Below, piece by piece: positions 28,878 to 37,097 of a DNA stretch of 37,483 bases. The notes beneath the pieces are model-generated. The model worked only from the letters and a program-made list of their open reading frames with translations. It made no database searches and was not told the origin of the DNA. This DNA is from a virus. The stretch covers positions 1 to 37,483 of the IMG/VR virus record IMGVR_UViG_3300042914_001235; one strand, given 5' to 3'. Within the stretch, counting starts at the first letter, position 1, and the number at the start of each line of letters is the position of its first letter. Made by a program: the position numbers and the translations under genes.

Positions 28878-30547
28878 TGGGATTTCGTGACGACAAGGCT
28901 GCCGCACAAGAAGCACTTGCCAATGGAGAGAAGTTTGTTTACGAGGGTAAGACTTATACACCTGCGCAAATAGTTTCAGAGTTGTTGGGCAAAGACGGAC
29001 TGTTGACTGTTCGCGCCGAAGAAGAGCAGCAAGCCATTGACGCGCAGGCGCGTATGACAGTCCGAGAAAAGAATCTTCAAGCCAGACAGGACAAGGCAAC
29101 TAAGCAGGCGTTGGAGCGTGCTAAAGACAGATTGAGGATTCAGCAAAATAACAAGAATCTTGTGACTCAGGATTTCAATGCTGGAAGAATCAACGACGAA
29201 CAGTTCAATTCGTACTTTGATGGCATCAACCAGTTGAAGAATGACATTGCTGCAATGGAGGCTGGCGCTCCCGCGGTCGCGGTTTCTGGCTCGGACCCGC
29301 TTGCTTACAGGTTGTTGACACCTAGCGAAACTGGCACGCTCACTGGGCAACGCACTGACGTTCGCGGGCGAACTGGATTTGCTAACCCACCAATACTCGG
29401 ACCAGAAGTTCCCGAAACGATTCGGGGGCAGATGGCTGCTGCACAAACCCCGTTGTCTGCCCGCACTGATGCGGCTGGGCGAACAGGTTTCGGCTATGGC
29501 GGTGCACCCACAGGTGGTGGAGGCGGAGGCGTCAGTGGAAAAGTTAGCGTAACTAAAGCGGATGTTGATGCTGCGTTGGCGAAGTCTGGCTTGCCCAACA
29601 CCCCAGAAAATCGTAAAACAATCCGCGCCGATTTGAAAGCAGGCAAGGAATCTGTCGGCGACTGGCTGTCCGTGTTCAAGCGTGAGTTCCCGCAGTACAC
29701 CTACCTCCTTGATGAAACCGTTTTCGGAGCGGACGTAACTGCCTTGCTTCAGCGGTCCGTCACGCAAAAATGGTACGACTCCGAGCAGGCTGCAACGCTG
29801 ATGGAACAGGGCTTCACTGGCACTGAGTACTACAAGAACACCACCACCAGTCAGCAGACATTCGACAAACTGACCCCCGCTAATAAACAGGCGCAGATTG
29901 ACGCATCTAAATTGACAATCCAACAGACATACGGCAACTTGCAGTTCGACGATGCAACATTGACCACTATTGCCACCAAGGCTGCACGCGACGGGAAAAA
30001 AGGCAAAGCGTTGGACCTTTACATTTACCAGGAGTCGTTCGCCAAACCAGTTGGTACCACAGAGTTTGCGCAACCGACTGCCGCTACACGTGCACTCACT
30101 TCAACCGCCGCAGATGAGGTTCGTAAAGTTGGACGAGATTACGGAGTCAAAGTCGACGACCAAACCGTCCAGGATATTCTCACTGGCAAGACGACTCTTG
30201 ACAGTTTGAGGCAGTCGTACAAGATTGCTGCCCGACGTTGGTACAAGGGTGCAGCCGATGACATCGACGCTGGCGTCACTGTCGCCCAACTCTTCCAGCC
30301 ATATAAGCAGTACGCCGCCGCAGTGCTTGGTAAGCCGATGGACCAGATTGACCTTATCGACGCGAACGGTGCACCAACTATTTATTCAGAAGCCCTGCAG
30401 GGCGCCGATGGCCCGTTGTCCATTGGTGACTGGGTGAAGAAATTGAAGTCAGACGACCGCTATGGTTGGCAATTTACTGATGACGCAAAACAGAAAGCGG
30501 ATAACCTTGTGATGAGTTTGGAGAAAGCGTTCGGGTACCGAGCATGA
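28877..30547 (+). CDS. probable internal virion protein with coiled-coil N-terminus
   Basis: 556 residues. Residues about 40-115 are strongly coiled-coil (EEEQQAIDAQARMTVREKNL, KQALERAKDRLRIQQNN). A Gly-rich linker near residue 215 (GGAPTGGGGGGVSGKV) divides it from a C-terminal helical region. The C-terminal 300 residues read as a repeat of small helical units (for example YKIAARRWYKGAADDIDAG). This arrangement resembles large inner-capsid proteins. It overlaps the gene before by one base and the one after by 4. Confidence 0.55.
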   Translation: MGFRDDKAAAQEALANGEKFVYEGKTYTPAQIVSELLGKDGLLTVRAEEEQQAIDAQARMTVREKNLQARQDKATKQALERAKDRLRIQQNNKNLVTQDFNAGRINDEQFNSYFDGINQLKNDIAAMEAGAPAVAVSGSDPLAYRLLTPSETGTLTGQRTDVRGRTGFANPPILGPEVPETIRGQMAAAQTPLSARTDAAGRTGFGYGGAPTGGGGGGVSGKVSVTKADVDAALAKSGLPNTPENRKTIRADLKAGKESVGDWLSVFKREFPQYTYLLDETVFGADVTALLQRSVTQKWYDSEQAATLMEQGFTGTEYYKNTTTSQQTFDKLTPANKQAQIDASKLTIQQTYGNLQFDDATLTTIATKAARDGKKGKALDLYIYQESFAKPVGTTEFAQPTAATRALTSTAADEVRKVGRDYGVKVDDQTVQDILTGKTTLDSLRQSYKIAARRWYKGAADDIDAGVTVAQLFQPYKQYAAAVLGKPMDQIDLIDANGAPTIYSEALQGADGPLSIGDWVKKLKSDDRYGWQFTDDAKQKADNLVMSLEKAFGYRA

Positions 30548-31680
30548 GCATGATGTCATTTCTCCCAGAAGAAGACATTGCAACGATTCCCGTCGAAGAA
30601 CGGCGGGCGCTTGTCCAGTCTGGTGTTCTGTCGCCAAATCAACCTGGTTTGAATACACCATTCTTGGGTGCGACAACCAATTTGCCCGCCTTTGGCAATG
30701 ACCAACGTAAACCGATAGACACCGTTGACTCCACACCAAAAGAAACAACATCGGAACGCATCGCCCGCTTGGACCGCGAACAGCGTGACCGAGAGTTCGC
30801 CGCAACCCAAGCCGCCGAACGTGCGGCCACCGCGCAACGCCGCGAAAACGCTTTCGGTGTAGTAAACACCTTCCTCCAACGCGCAGGTCTGCAAGGACTC
30901 GAAGCACAAATCCGCGGTCTTCTCGCTCAGGGGGTAGAAGACTCTGATGCCGTCCTATTCAACCTCCGCAACACCGAACAGTTCCGTACTCGTTTCAAAG
31001 CCAACGCAGCCCGCGCCAAAGCAGGACTTCCAGAACTAGACCCAGCCACCTACATCGGACTGGAACAGCAGTACCGTTCCGTGCTGGTATCCAACCGCCT
31101 CCCGACCGACTTCTATGACTCCCCTGATGATTTCCAGAAACTCATTGAAGGCGACGTTTCCCCGTCAGAGTTCCAGTCCCGCATCAACGAAGGGTTCACA
31201 AAGGTCCGCGATGCCGACCCCCAAGTCCTCAACACCCTCCGCCAGTTCTACCCAGAGGTCGGCAACGACGACTCAGCCCTGGCCGCCTACTTCATTGACC
31301 CAGTCCGCGCTAACACGGTCCTCCAGCGCCAAGTCGAGGCAGCCCGAATCGGCGCACGCGGTAGGGAACAAGCAGGCCTCCAAGTCAGTGCCGCTACTGC
31401 CGAAGACTTAGTCCGCCGCGGCTACACCGCAGAACAAGCGCAGACTGCTTTCCAGCGCGCTGGACAGTTGGCTGGCCTTTATCAAGAGATGGGCGGAGAA
31501 ACAGCCCTCACTGAGGAGCAGAAGGTTGGGGCGGCTCTCGGGTTCGATATGCAGGCACAGCAGGAGTTGGAGCGTCGTCGCGCTCAACGTGTCGGAGAGT
31601 TCATGGGTGGCGGCGGATTTGCCCGCACCTCAGGCGCAACATCAGGCGTCGTCGAGACAGGTGTTGGCACCGCCCAGTAG
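30544..31680 (+). CDS. probable internal virion protein
   Basis: 378 residues. After a flexible start it becomes helical, with AAYFIDPVRANTVLQRQVEA, ARIGARGREQAGLQV, AEDLVRRGYTAEQAQTAF. Segments like ALAAYFIDP and RQVEAARIG recur in phage virion proteins encoded just upstream of scaffold genes. The end is Gly-rich (GEFMGGGGFARTSGATSG). It is the last gene before the promoter in front of the scaffold. Confidence 0.55.
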   Translation: MSMMSFLPEEDIATIPVEERRALVQSGVLSPNQPGLNTPFLGATTNLPAFGNDQRKPIDTVDSTPKETTSERIARLDREQRDREFAATQAAERAATAQRRENAFGVVNTFLQRAGLQGLEAQIRGLLAQGVEDSDAVLFNLRNTEQFRTRFKANAARAKAGLPELDPATYIGLEQQYRSVLVSNRLPTDFYDSPDDFQKLIEGDVSPSEFQSRINEGFTKVRDADPQVLNTLRQFYPEVGNDDSALAAYFIDPVRANTVLQRQVEAARIGARGREQAGLQVSAATAEDLVRRGYTAEQAQTAFQRAGQLAGLYQEMGGETALTEEQKVGAALGFDMQAQQELERRRAQRVGEFMGGGGFARTSGATSGVVETGVGTAQ

Positions 31681-31685
31681 GGTAC

Positions 31686-31715
31686 TTGACACCGAAGTAG
31701 TCATACTGCTACTTT
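31686..31715 (+). promoter_or_regulatory. promoter for scaffold and capsid genes
   Basis: TTGACA (31686-31691), 18 bases, TACTTT (31710-31715), in the only real gap of this region. It would give extra transcription of scaffold and capsid, needed in highest amount. The leader carries a perfect 7-base hairpin CACCAGG/CCTGGTG (31741-31763) before AAAGGAG and the ATG. Confidence 0.55.
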
Positions 31716-31782
31716 TGTATTCGTCACATAAGACAACAGCCACCAGGAACCTCCAACCTGGTGTGGGTAAAGGAGTGAGCCA

Positions 31783-32235
31783 ATGTCAAACGTCCACGAG
31801 TTCGAAGACGAAACTGGCGATGAGGCACCGAAGGACCCCGTGCGGGCACGGATGCGTCAACTCGAAAAAGAGTTGAAGGCTAAAGAGCAAGCATTGACGG
31901 AAGCGGAAGCACTCAAACGCGAATATGCGTTTGTGAAGGCGGGAATCCCAATGGATAACCCGATGGCTAAGTATTTCGTAAAAGGTTACGAAGGTGAAAT
32001 CACCCCCGAGGCGATTAGGACAGCGGCGGAAGAAGCCCGACTCATTCAGGCGGCTGCGGATAATGCGCAAGCCAAGTCTGAGGCTGACGCTTGGAATCGC
32101 ATTACGCGAGCACAACGCGCTGGCGAGACGAGCGAACCCGTTGTTGACTGGAATACCAAACTCAACCAGGCTCGTAACCAGGATGAAGTGATGCAGATTT
32201 TGGCTCAAGCAAGGCAAGAAGCAGAAAACATCTAG
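31783..32235 (+). CDS. scaffolding protein
   Basis: 150 residues. Acidic start, then a long charged helix (MRQLEKELKAKEQALTEAEA), a centre with AGIPMDNPMAKYFVKGYEG, then helices and a Glu-rich end. The pattern of a helix, an F-V-K-AGIP-MD-P-YF-KGYEG motif and helical tail directly before the major capsid gene is that of phage head scaffolds. It is expected to guide capsid assembly and then leave the head. Confidence 0.75.
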   Translation: MSNVHEFEDETGDEAPKDPVRARMRQLEKELKAKEQALTEAEALKREYAFVKAGIPMDNPMAKYFVKGYEGEITPEAIRTAAEEARLIQAAADNAQAKSEADAWNRITRAQRAGETSEPVVDWNTKLNQARNQDEVMQILAQARQEAENI

Positions 32236-32243
32236 CCCGCAGG

Positions 32244-32262
32244 CCCCCGTGCCTGTCGGGGG
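32244..32262 (+). terminator. GC-rich hairpin between scaffold and capsid genes
   Basis: CCCCCG (32244-32249), loop TGCCTGT, CGGGGG (32257-32262). No T-run follows, so it is at most a partial terminator. It may instead shield the capsid mRNA from 5' or 3' decay. Confidence 0.4.
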
Positions 32263-32278
32263 AAAGCAATAACAGGTA

Positions 32279-33238
32279 ATGTCCAAGACACAACAGAGCA
32301 GCCTGCTCACAGACCAGGTTGCATTTGACAGGATTGCGTACTTCGCACTCCGCTCCGAACTTCTGTTCGACGCGGTTGCAGACGTGATGCCAGTCGCACA
32401 AGCAATGCCAGGTTCAAGCGTGAAGTTCACCATCTTCAATGACTTGAGCGAAAAGACCAGCACCCTCACCGAGGACACCGACGTCACCCCAGTGGTGATG
32501 GGCGACAGCCAAGTTGAAGTGACGCTGGAAGAGTACGGCAACGCCGTCAACACCACCGCCAAGTTGCGTGGCACCTCGTTCCTTGACGTGGATGCAGCAG
32601 CCGCAAACCTCGTTGGTTACAACGCTGGTATCAGCATCGACGGAGTTATCCGTGACGTGCTGTCCGCTGGCACCAACGTCGTGTACGGCGGTGGCGGAAG
32701 CACCACCCCAACGGCTCGCACCGAAATCGAAGCGAGTGACATCATCGAGGCAAACGACGTCCGCAAGGTTGTCGCTGCCCTCCGCAAGGCCAACGCCGTT
32801 TCGTTCAACGGCATGTACATGGGTTACATTCACCCAGACGTGTCATACGACCTCCGCAAGGAGACTGGTGTGGCTTCGTGGCGTGACCCGCACGTGTACA
32901 GCGACCCAGCAGGTATCTACAACGGCGAAGTCGGAGCCTTCGAAGGTGTGCGTTTCATTGAGACGCCACGTGCGAAGATTTTCGAGAACGCCTCGAACGG
33001 CTCAGGCTCGACGGGCACCGTGGATGCGTACTGCACCCACATCTGTGGACGTCAGGCACTTGCCAAGGCTCACTCGATTGTGGATGGCAACGGCGCGTTC
33101 CCACGCGTTGTTCGCGGTCCAGTGGTCGACGTGCTCCAGCGCTTCCAGCCTGTCGGCTGGTACTGGCTTGGTGGCTACGCACGATTCCGCGAGGCTTCGC
33201 TGCGTCGCATTGAGTCGGCGTCGTCGCTCGGCGCGTAA
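32279..33238 (+). CDS. major capsid protein (N4-gp56 family)
   Basis: 319 residues, following scaffold and hairpin. The early part (QVAFDRIAYFALRSELLFDA) and the VEVTLEEYGNAVNTTAKLRG, TSFLDVDAAAANLVGYNAG block are the signature of the N4-gp56 type of HK97-fold capsid protein. Later landmarks are GYIHPDVSYDLRK, VGAFEGVRFIETPRAKIFE and the CTHICGRQALAKA region. It forms the head shell. Two hairpins and a terminator follow. Confidence 0.9.
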   Translation: MSKTQQSSLLTDQVAFDRIAYFALRSELLFDAVADVMPVAQAMPGSSVKFTIFNDLSEKTSTLTEDTDVTPVVMGDSQVEVTLEEYGNAVNTTAKLRGTSFLDVDAAAANLVGYNAGISIDGVIRDVLSAGTNVVYGGGGSTTPTARTEIEASDIIEANDVRKVVAALRKANAVSFNGMYMGYIHPDVSYDLRKETGVASWRDPHVYSDPAGIYNGEVGAFEGVRFIETPRAKIFENASNGSGSTGTVDAYCTHICGRQALAKAHSIVDGNGAFPRVVRGPVVDVLQRFQPVGWYWLGGYARFREASLRRIESASSLGA

Positions 33239-33239
33239 T

Positions 33240-33259
33240 TGAACTAAGCAATTAGTTCA
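33240..33259 (+). other. perfect stem-loop with GCAA tetraloop after the capsid gene
   Basis: TGAACTAA (33240-33247), GCAA, TTAGTTCA (33252-33259): an 8-base stem with a GNRA tetraloop starting one base after the capsid stop. AT-rich, without a T-run, so more likely an RNA stability or processing element ahead of the main terminator. Confidence 0.55.
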
Positions 33260-33269
33260 GACAGAATCG

Positions 33270-33315
33270 GTGGGGGGCGGGGTAACTCCCCTCCCCCGTC
33301 CCCCACTTCTGTTTT
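33270..33315 (+). terminator. intrinsic terminator after the capsid gene
   Basis: GTGGGGG pairs with CCCCCAC, extended inwards by GCGGGG against CCCCCGT (one wobble), giving about 13 pairs with an internal loop of about 11 bases, then a T-rich end (TTCTGTTTT). Strong GC stem and T-rich end are typical. Downstream genes need read-through or another promoter. Confidence 0.75.
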
Positions 33316-33344
33316 CTCTGCTATCATTTTGCGCGAGGTAACTG

Positions 33345-33707
33345 ATGTCGATTTCTAACTACGCAGAAAACAAACTGCTCGATACCCTTCGCGCTCAATC
33401 GTTCTCGGTGAGCAACGTCTACGTAAAACTCCACACTGGAGACCCAGGCGAAGCGGGCACAAGCAACGCAGCCACAGAGACCACCCGCAAGGAAGTCACG
33501 TTCTCTGCTGCGTCATCTGGTTCGATGGCTTCTTCTGCAACCGTTGAGTGGACGAACGTTTCCACCACGGAAACCTATTCGCATTTCTCGCTGTGGGATA
33601 ACTCCACCACAGGCAACTGTTTGTGGACTGGCGCCCTGTCGTCGTCTGCTGCGGTAACTGCTGGTGACACTTTCCAAATCACTTCGCTGACCCTGACACT
33701 GGATTGA
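33345..33707 (+). CDS. conserved virion protein
   Basis: 120 residues with the layout VYVKLHTGDPGEAGTSNAA ... TTRKEVTF ... VEWTNVS-TETYSHFSLWD ... CLWTGAL ... LTLTLD. This sequence pattern is a common, small phage structural protein found just after capsid genes, sometimes called a tail-fibre or head-tail protein. It is probably part of the neck or tail. The ribosome site GAGG is 8-9 bases ahead. Confidence 0.65.
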   Translation: MSISNYAENKLLDTLRAQSFSVSNVYVKLHTGDPGEAGTSNAATETTRKEVTFSAASSGSMASSATVEWTNVSTTETYSHFSLWDNSTTGNCLWTGALSSSAAVTAGDTFQITSLTLTLD

Positions 33708-33721
33708 GGTGAAGTAGCCAT

Positions 33722-34804
33722 ATGGCTACTGGAGTCACCGATTTCAGTTTCGGGTTTACCGACTCTCCTGGGTTTCGAGAGTTTGAGGAAGTACCGAATT
33801 ACACGTACCGCAAGGTCGTCTATTTTGCTTCCCCTTACAAAACGACGCAAGGTTTCTATCGCGGTCTAGTCGTCGTTGACCGTACTGCTTCAGCAGCAGG
33901 TACAGGGTCGTCAACTGCGCAACGTCTAGTTGTATCGCCGCGTACTGCGACAGGTTCAGGGTCAGGTGCATCATCAACTACTACGGTGCTGGTTGCTAAG
34001 CGCACGGCACTCGCCGCTGGTACAGGTACGCAGACCGCTGAGGGTGAGCGTGTCGTCCCACGGTCCGCCACTGCGAGTGGTCAAGGGACCACGGGTAGTG
34101 GTGCTGTCGGGTTGCATATCGCACCACGTACAGCCACAGGTGCAGGCACAGGGGCTTCCAGCGCGTCTGGCGTGGTCACCCGCGCCTTCACCGCATCTGG
34201 CTCAGGTACAGGCACACAGACCGCTACAGGGCTTCGTATCGTTCCACGCACCGCCACAGCCACAGGCACAGGCACCCAGACGGCTGCAGGCGCAGTTACC
34301 CGTGCACGTATGGGCACCGCTTCGGGGACGGGCGCATCAAGTGTCAGCCAACTACACATCGCACCCCGCACCGCCACGGGCACGGGAACGGGTGCGGCGA
34401 TTGTGCTACGTCTCATTACCCGTTTCCGTACCGCTACAGCATCAGGTACGGGTGGCAGGGACATTGTGTCGGCTCGTGTCGCACAGCGCACCGCCTCGGC
34501 TTCGGGCACCAGCAACGAGTCCACTACCACAGTCAAACTGTTGCTGTTCCGCCCACCTGCAACCACTGAGATTGCGGCAGCGGACCGTGACGACATGTCG
34601 ATTGCAGGTCGCCTGTTCCGCTATGCCCTACCCACCTACGCAGGCAGCAACGTCTACAAACTGACCGACGGTTCTTACACGACTGTCGAGCAGCGGGACT
34701 ATGACTTGATTGCCAAGATTTATTACGGCGGCTCCCAAAACTTTGTGACCGCCGAAGAGAAGGCTGACCTGGTTGCAGCAGGCTATGGTGATTACGTCTC
34801 ATGA
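33722..34804 (+). CDS. Ser/Thr/Gly repeat virion protein
   Basis: 360 residues. After a short N-terminal domain (to about residue 50) come about 11 repeats of 18-22 residues with the consensus R-T-A-T-x-x-G-T-G-x-x-x-A, each ending in a hydrophobic L-x-I-x-P strand, as in RTATGAGTGASSASG and RTATATGTGTQTAAG. Such repeats would build a beta-solenoid or fibre. The last 65 residues (LFRYALPTYAGSNVYKLTDG to the end) are a separate domain also found alone in the next gene. The high Ser/Thr content would suit glycosylation. It is likely a head fibre, tail fibre or neck spike. It overlaps the next gene by 4 bases. Confidence 0.65.
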   Translation: MATGVTDFSFGFTDSPGFREFEEVPNYTYRKVVYFASPYKTTQGFYRGLVVVDRTASAAGTGSSTAQRLVVSPRTATGSGSGASSTTTVLVAKRTALAAGTGTQTAEGERVVPRSATASGQGTTGSGAVGLHIAPRTATGAGTGASSASGVVTRAFTASGSGTGTQTATGLRIVPRTATATGTGTQTAAGAVTRARMGTASGTGASSVSQLHIAPRTATGTGTGAAIVLRLITRFRTATASGTGGRDIVSARVAQRTASASGTSNESTTTVKLLLFRPPATTEIAAADRDDMSIAGRLFRYALPTYAGSNVYKLTDGSYTTVEQRDYDLIAKIYYGGSQNFVTAEEKADLVAAGYGDYVS

Positions 34805-35085
34805 GCATCTTTAGACCACCAACCGATGACTTCATGGTTCTGGGTATTCCGCCCAAGGAGTTTGATTCCCAAGAGGCGCGGATGGCGTATTCGCTGTTCA
34901 AACATTTCGATGCCGAACCTCGCGGTAGGAATGTGTTCCTACTCACCAACGGCACCTACACGGAGAACGAACCGAACGACATCACCACCATCTCCAAGGT
35001 GTATTGGGGTGGGACAGATAATCAAGTGTCGGCTGATGAGGTTGCTAGTCTTACCGCGGCAGGTTACGGCGCATACATTTCGTAG
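34801..35085 (+). CDS. virion protein sharing the C-terminal domain of its neighbour
   Basis: 94 residues. From residue 30 it matches the end of the 33722 protein: SLFKHFDAEPRGRNVFLLTNG against RLFRYALPTYAGSNVYKLTDG, SKVYWGGTDNQVSADE against AKIYYGGSQNFVTAEE, and LTAAGYGAYIS against LVAAGYGDYVS. A single domain was thus duplicated, once fused to repeats and once alone. They may pair in the same complex. Confidence 0.65.
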   Translation: MSIFRPPTDDFMVLGIPPKEFDSQEARMAYSLFKHFDAEPRGRNVFLLTNGTYTENEPNDITTISKVYWGGTDNQVSADEVASLTAAGYGAYIS

Positions 35086-35091
35086 GGGAAA

Positions 35092-35325
35092 ATGAAACAC
35101 GCAGAAACACACCCGACACTCGACGTTGAAGGCTGTTTCGCTTGCCGCATTTCGCATGTGCGCATGTCTGGGTCTGCGATGCCAACACGCCACAACGTCC
35201 AACAGTTGAACGCAAAAGAAAAACAGTTGGACAAAGACCTGGATGCTTATAAGCGCATCAGGCGTACGGGTGGTCAGCCGATGAAGATTGACGGGTCAGC
35301 CAAACTAGAGAAGATTGCAGATTGA
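35092..35325 (+). CDS. conserved small phage protein with Cys motif
   Basis: 77 residues. It has VEGCFACRISHVRMSG, then a charged helix (KEKQLDKDLDAYKRIRR), and GGQPMKIDGSAKLEKIA. This is a small family I know from actinophage structural regions without function. The CxxC and early His could bind zinc. It overlaps the glycosyltransferase gene start by 4 bases. Confidence 0.6.
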   Translation: MKHAETHPTLDVEGCFACRISHVRMSGSAMPTRHNVQQLNAKEKQLDKDLDAYKRIRRTGGQPMKIDGSAKLEKIAD

Positions 35326-36425
35326 ATCACCAATCCTGGTTGGGGTATCCGCACCCACGTTACGGGTACGGTGCGATGTTCAAAGGGTTCATGGACCATG
35401 TGCCCAAGGATGTGACCCTGCACGAACATGCGAGTGTCATGGTGAACATGATGCAGCCATACCAAATCAAAACGTTCTACAAGAATCAGTGGCGAGCCTG
35501 TTTTACGATGTGGGAATCCACCCAACTCAACCAACGGTTCATTGACTGGGTGAACGTCTACGACCAAATCATCGTCCCGTGCGACCATAACGTTGAGTTG
35601 TTTTCTCGGCATCACAACAATGTGCATAAGGTTCCGTTGGGGGTGGACACAAAGATTTGGAAACCCAAACAGCGACCAGCCAACCCGAGGTTCAGGTTTC
35701 ATGCTGGCGGGTCACAGTGGTTGCGCAAAGGGTTGGACATCGTATTGGAAGCGTTCAAACTTGCTGACCTTGACGCCGAACTCCACTTGAAACCGAACCC
35801 CGAAGCGCACGGCGTACCCGAACTGAAACTCCCTGACAACGTGTTTATGCACCGAGGCTGGTTCACCGACCAAGAAACCATCGACTACTTCCATCAAGCC
35901 GACTGCTACATCGCCGTCACAAGAGGCGAGGGTTTCGGGTTGATGCCGTTGCAGGCGATGGCGTGCGGTATCCCAACGATTCTCAATGACTCCTCGGGAC
36001 AGAAAGGTTTCGCTCATCTCGCCCCATCCGTGTTGGGCCATAAGCCGTCACCGTCGATTTATGGTGGCGACTGGGATGAAACCGACCCACGAGAGTTGGC
36101 GGAGGCGATGCGCGAAATGTACGCAAACCACGACACCCATCTGGCGTGGGCGAAAGCCAAACTGCCAGAGGTTCGCAAATGGTCCTGGACATCGGCTGCC
36201 CGCCAACTCGCAGACACTTTGCCCGCAGGCACCCTGCTCACCGACCCCACAACCGAGACCGCTACCCTCTGGCATAACGTCATCTTGAAACGCACCTTGC
36301 AATGCGACATCGCAGGCAAGACATACAAGTTCATCAAGGGGGAGCCGTTGCGGGTACCTGAAGGGGTGCTTGACGTTGTGCTTGCTGCTGGCTATGTTGA
36401 TACGTATACAGTGGAGGCACGATGA
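35322..36425 (+). CDS. glycosyltransferase (GT4-like, GT-B fold)
   Basis: 367 residues from TTG 35322. The C-terminal half has the GT4 features: an R-F-R-FHAGGSQWLRKGLDIVLEA strand-loop with the K/R-GLD helix, VFMHRGWFTDQETIDYFHQAD, and TRGEGFGLMPLQAMACGIPT with the EGFG-PLQAMACG nucleotide-sugar site. The last 60 residues (TLQCDIAGKTYKFIKG) form an added domain. It would transfer a sugar from a nucleotide donor to an unknown acceptor. It is embedded in structural genes, not in a cell-envelope cluster, so a virion protein or the adjacent Ser/Thr-rich fibre is a plausible acceptor. Confidence 0.8.
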   Translation: MNHQSWLGYPHPRYGYGAMFKGFMDHVPKDVTLHEHASVMVNMMQPYQIKTFYKNQWRACFTMWESTQLNQRFIDWVNVYDQIIVPCDHNVELFSRHHNNVHKVPLGVDTKIWKPKQRPANPRFRFHAGGSQWLRKGLDIVLEAFKLADLDAELHLKPNPEAHGVPELKLPDNVFMHRGWFTDQETIDYFHQADCYIAVTRGEGFGLMPLQAMACGIPTILNDSSGQKGFAHLAPSVLGHKPSPSIYGGDWDETDPRELAEAMREMYANHDTHLAWAKAKLPEVRKWSWTSAARQLADTLPAGTLLTDPTTETATLWHNVILKRTLQCDIAGKTYKFIKGEPLRVPEGVLDVVLAAGYVDTYTVEAR

Positions 36426-36562
36426 AAAAGACCAAGGTACAAAAAGTTATGGGCGAATATAAGCGTGGAACGCTGAAGTCGTCATCAGGCAAAAAGGTAA
36501 CCAAGCGCAAGCAGGCTGTTGCCATCGCACTTTCGGAGGCTCGCCGTGCAAAGAAAAAGTAA
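36422..36562 (+). CDS. small basic protein (DUF6496-like)
   Basis: 46 residues from ATG 36422, overlapping the glycosyltransferase stop by 4 bases. Lys/Arg-rich, with the VMGEYKRGTLKSSSGKKV and KQAVAIALSEARRAKKK segments that match small DUF6496 proteins of tailed phages. About a third of residues are basic. It is the first of five consecutive tiny basic genes. Confidence 0.65.
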   Translation: MKKTKVQKVMGEYKRGTLKSSSGKKVTKRKQAVAIALSEARRAKKK

Positions 36563-36707
36563 GAAAGCGTTCTGGGACAAAAAGAACCCGAACAAGAAAT
36601 CCAAGCCATTGACCCCTAAGCAGAAGTCTGCCGCGAAGCGACGTGCCGCCGATGCAGGTCGCCCGTACCCGAACCTTGTTGATAACGCGTGGGCAAAACG
36701 TCAATGA
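36546..36707 (+). CDS. small basic phage protein
   Basis: 53 residues from GTG 36546; the in-frame ATG at 36519 lies deeper inside the previous gene. The sequence reads FWDKKNPNKKSKPLTPKQKS, then AADAGRPYPNLVDN. Lys-rich with Pro-containing turns, as in a small protein family seen in phage structural regions. Overlaps 17 bases with the gene before and 4 with the one after. Confidence 0.6.
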   Translation: MQRKSKKAFWDKKNPNKKSKPLTPKQKSAAKRRAADAGRPYPNLVDNAWAKRQ

Positions 36708-36958
36708 GTATCAACTATCGCGGTGAACGTTTCGCTGGCTACAACAAGCCGAAAGCAACACCAAGCCACCCCAAGAAATCCCATGCGGTACTTGCCAAAT
36801 CTGGTAGCGAAGTCAAACTGATTCGCTTCGGACAAAAGGGTGTCAAAGGTTCCCCAGAGGGCACTGCCCGCAATAAGGCTTTCAAGGCTCGCCACGCGAA
36901 GAACATTGCCAAGGGCAAGATGTCTGCCGCGTATTGGGCTGACCGCGTAAAGTGGTAG
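36704..36958 (+). CDS. small basic phage protein (DUF6321-like)
   Basis: 84 residues from ATG 36704 (overlap of 4 bases); GTG 36689 is the alternative. The segments RGERFAGYNKPKATPSHPKK, SHAVLAKSGSEVKLIRFGQK and FKARHAKNIAKGKMSAAYWA match a small, widespread phage family (DUF6321) that I know from marine phages. It is strongly basic. It probably is a virion or DNA-associated protein. Confidence 0.7.
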   Translation: MSINYRGERFAGYNKPKATPSHPKKSHAVLAKSGSEVKLIRFGQKGVKGSPEGTARNKAFKARHAKNIAKGKMSAAYWADRVKW

Positions 36959-36980
36959 TCTTTCCAAGGAGGTCACCATT

Positions 36981-37097
36981 ATGAGCAAATACAAGTCCAA
37001 GGCTGCCAAGATGCGTCACGAGAAGTCTGAGTCCAAGAAGGAACAGATGATGGAGTACGGCAAGATGAAGCGCGGCAAGAAGGGCAAGCGTAAGTAA
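36981..37097 (+). CDS. very basic micro-protein
   Basis: 38 residues. Its start has the best ribosome binding site of the window: AAGGAGGT (36966-36973), 7 bases ahead of the ATG. Sixteen of 38 residues are Lys or Arg, ending in RGKKGKRK. It overlaps the next gene by one base. High expression of a short polycation suggests DNA or RNA binding, perhaps inside the head. Confidence 0.6.
   Translation: MSKYKSKAAKMRHEKSESKKEQMMEYGKMKRGKKGKRK

Noticed and set aside
28976-30073. A 365-residue frame on the minus strand inside the virion gene.
   Set aside because: Its sequence is the antisense shadow of the plus gene. It has no promoter or ribosome site and its text lacks protein-like segments.
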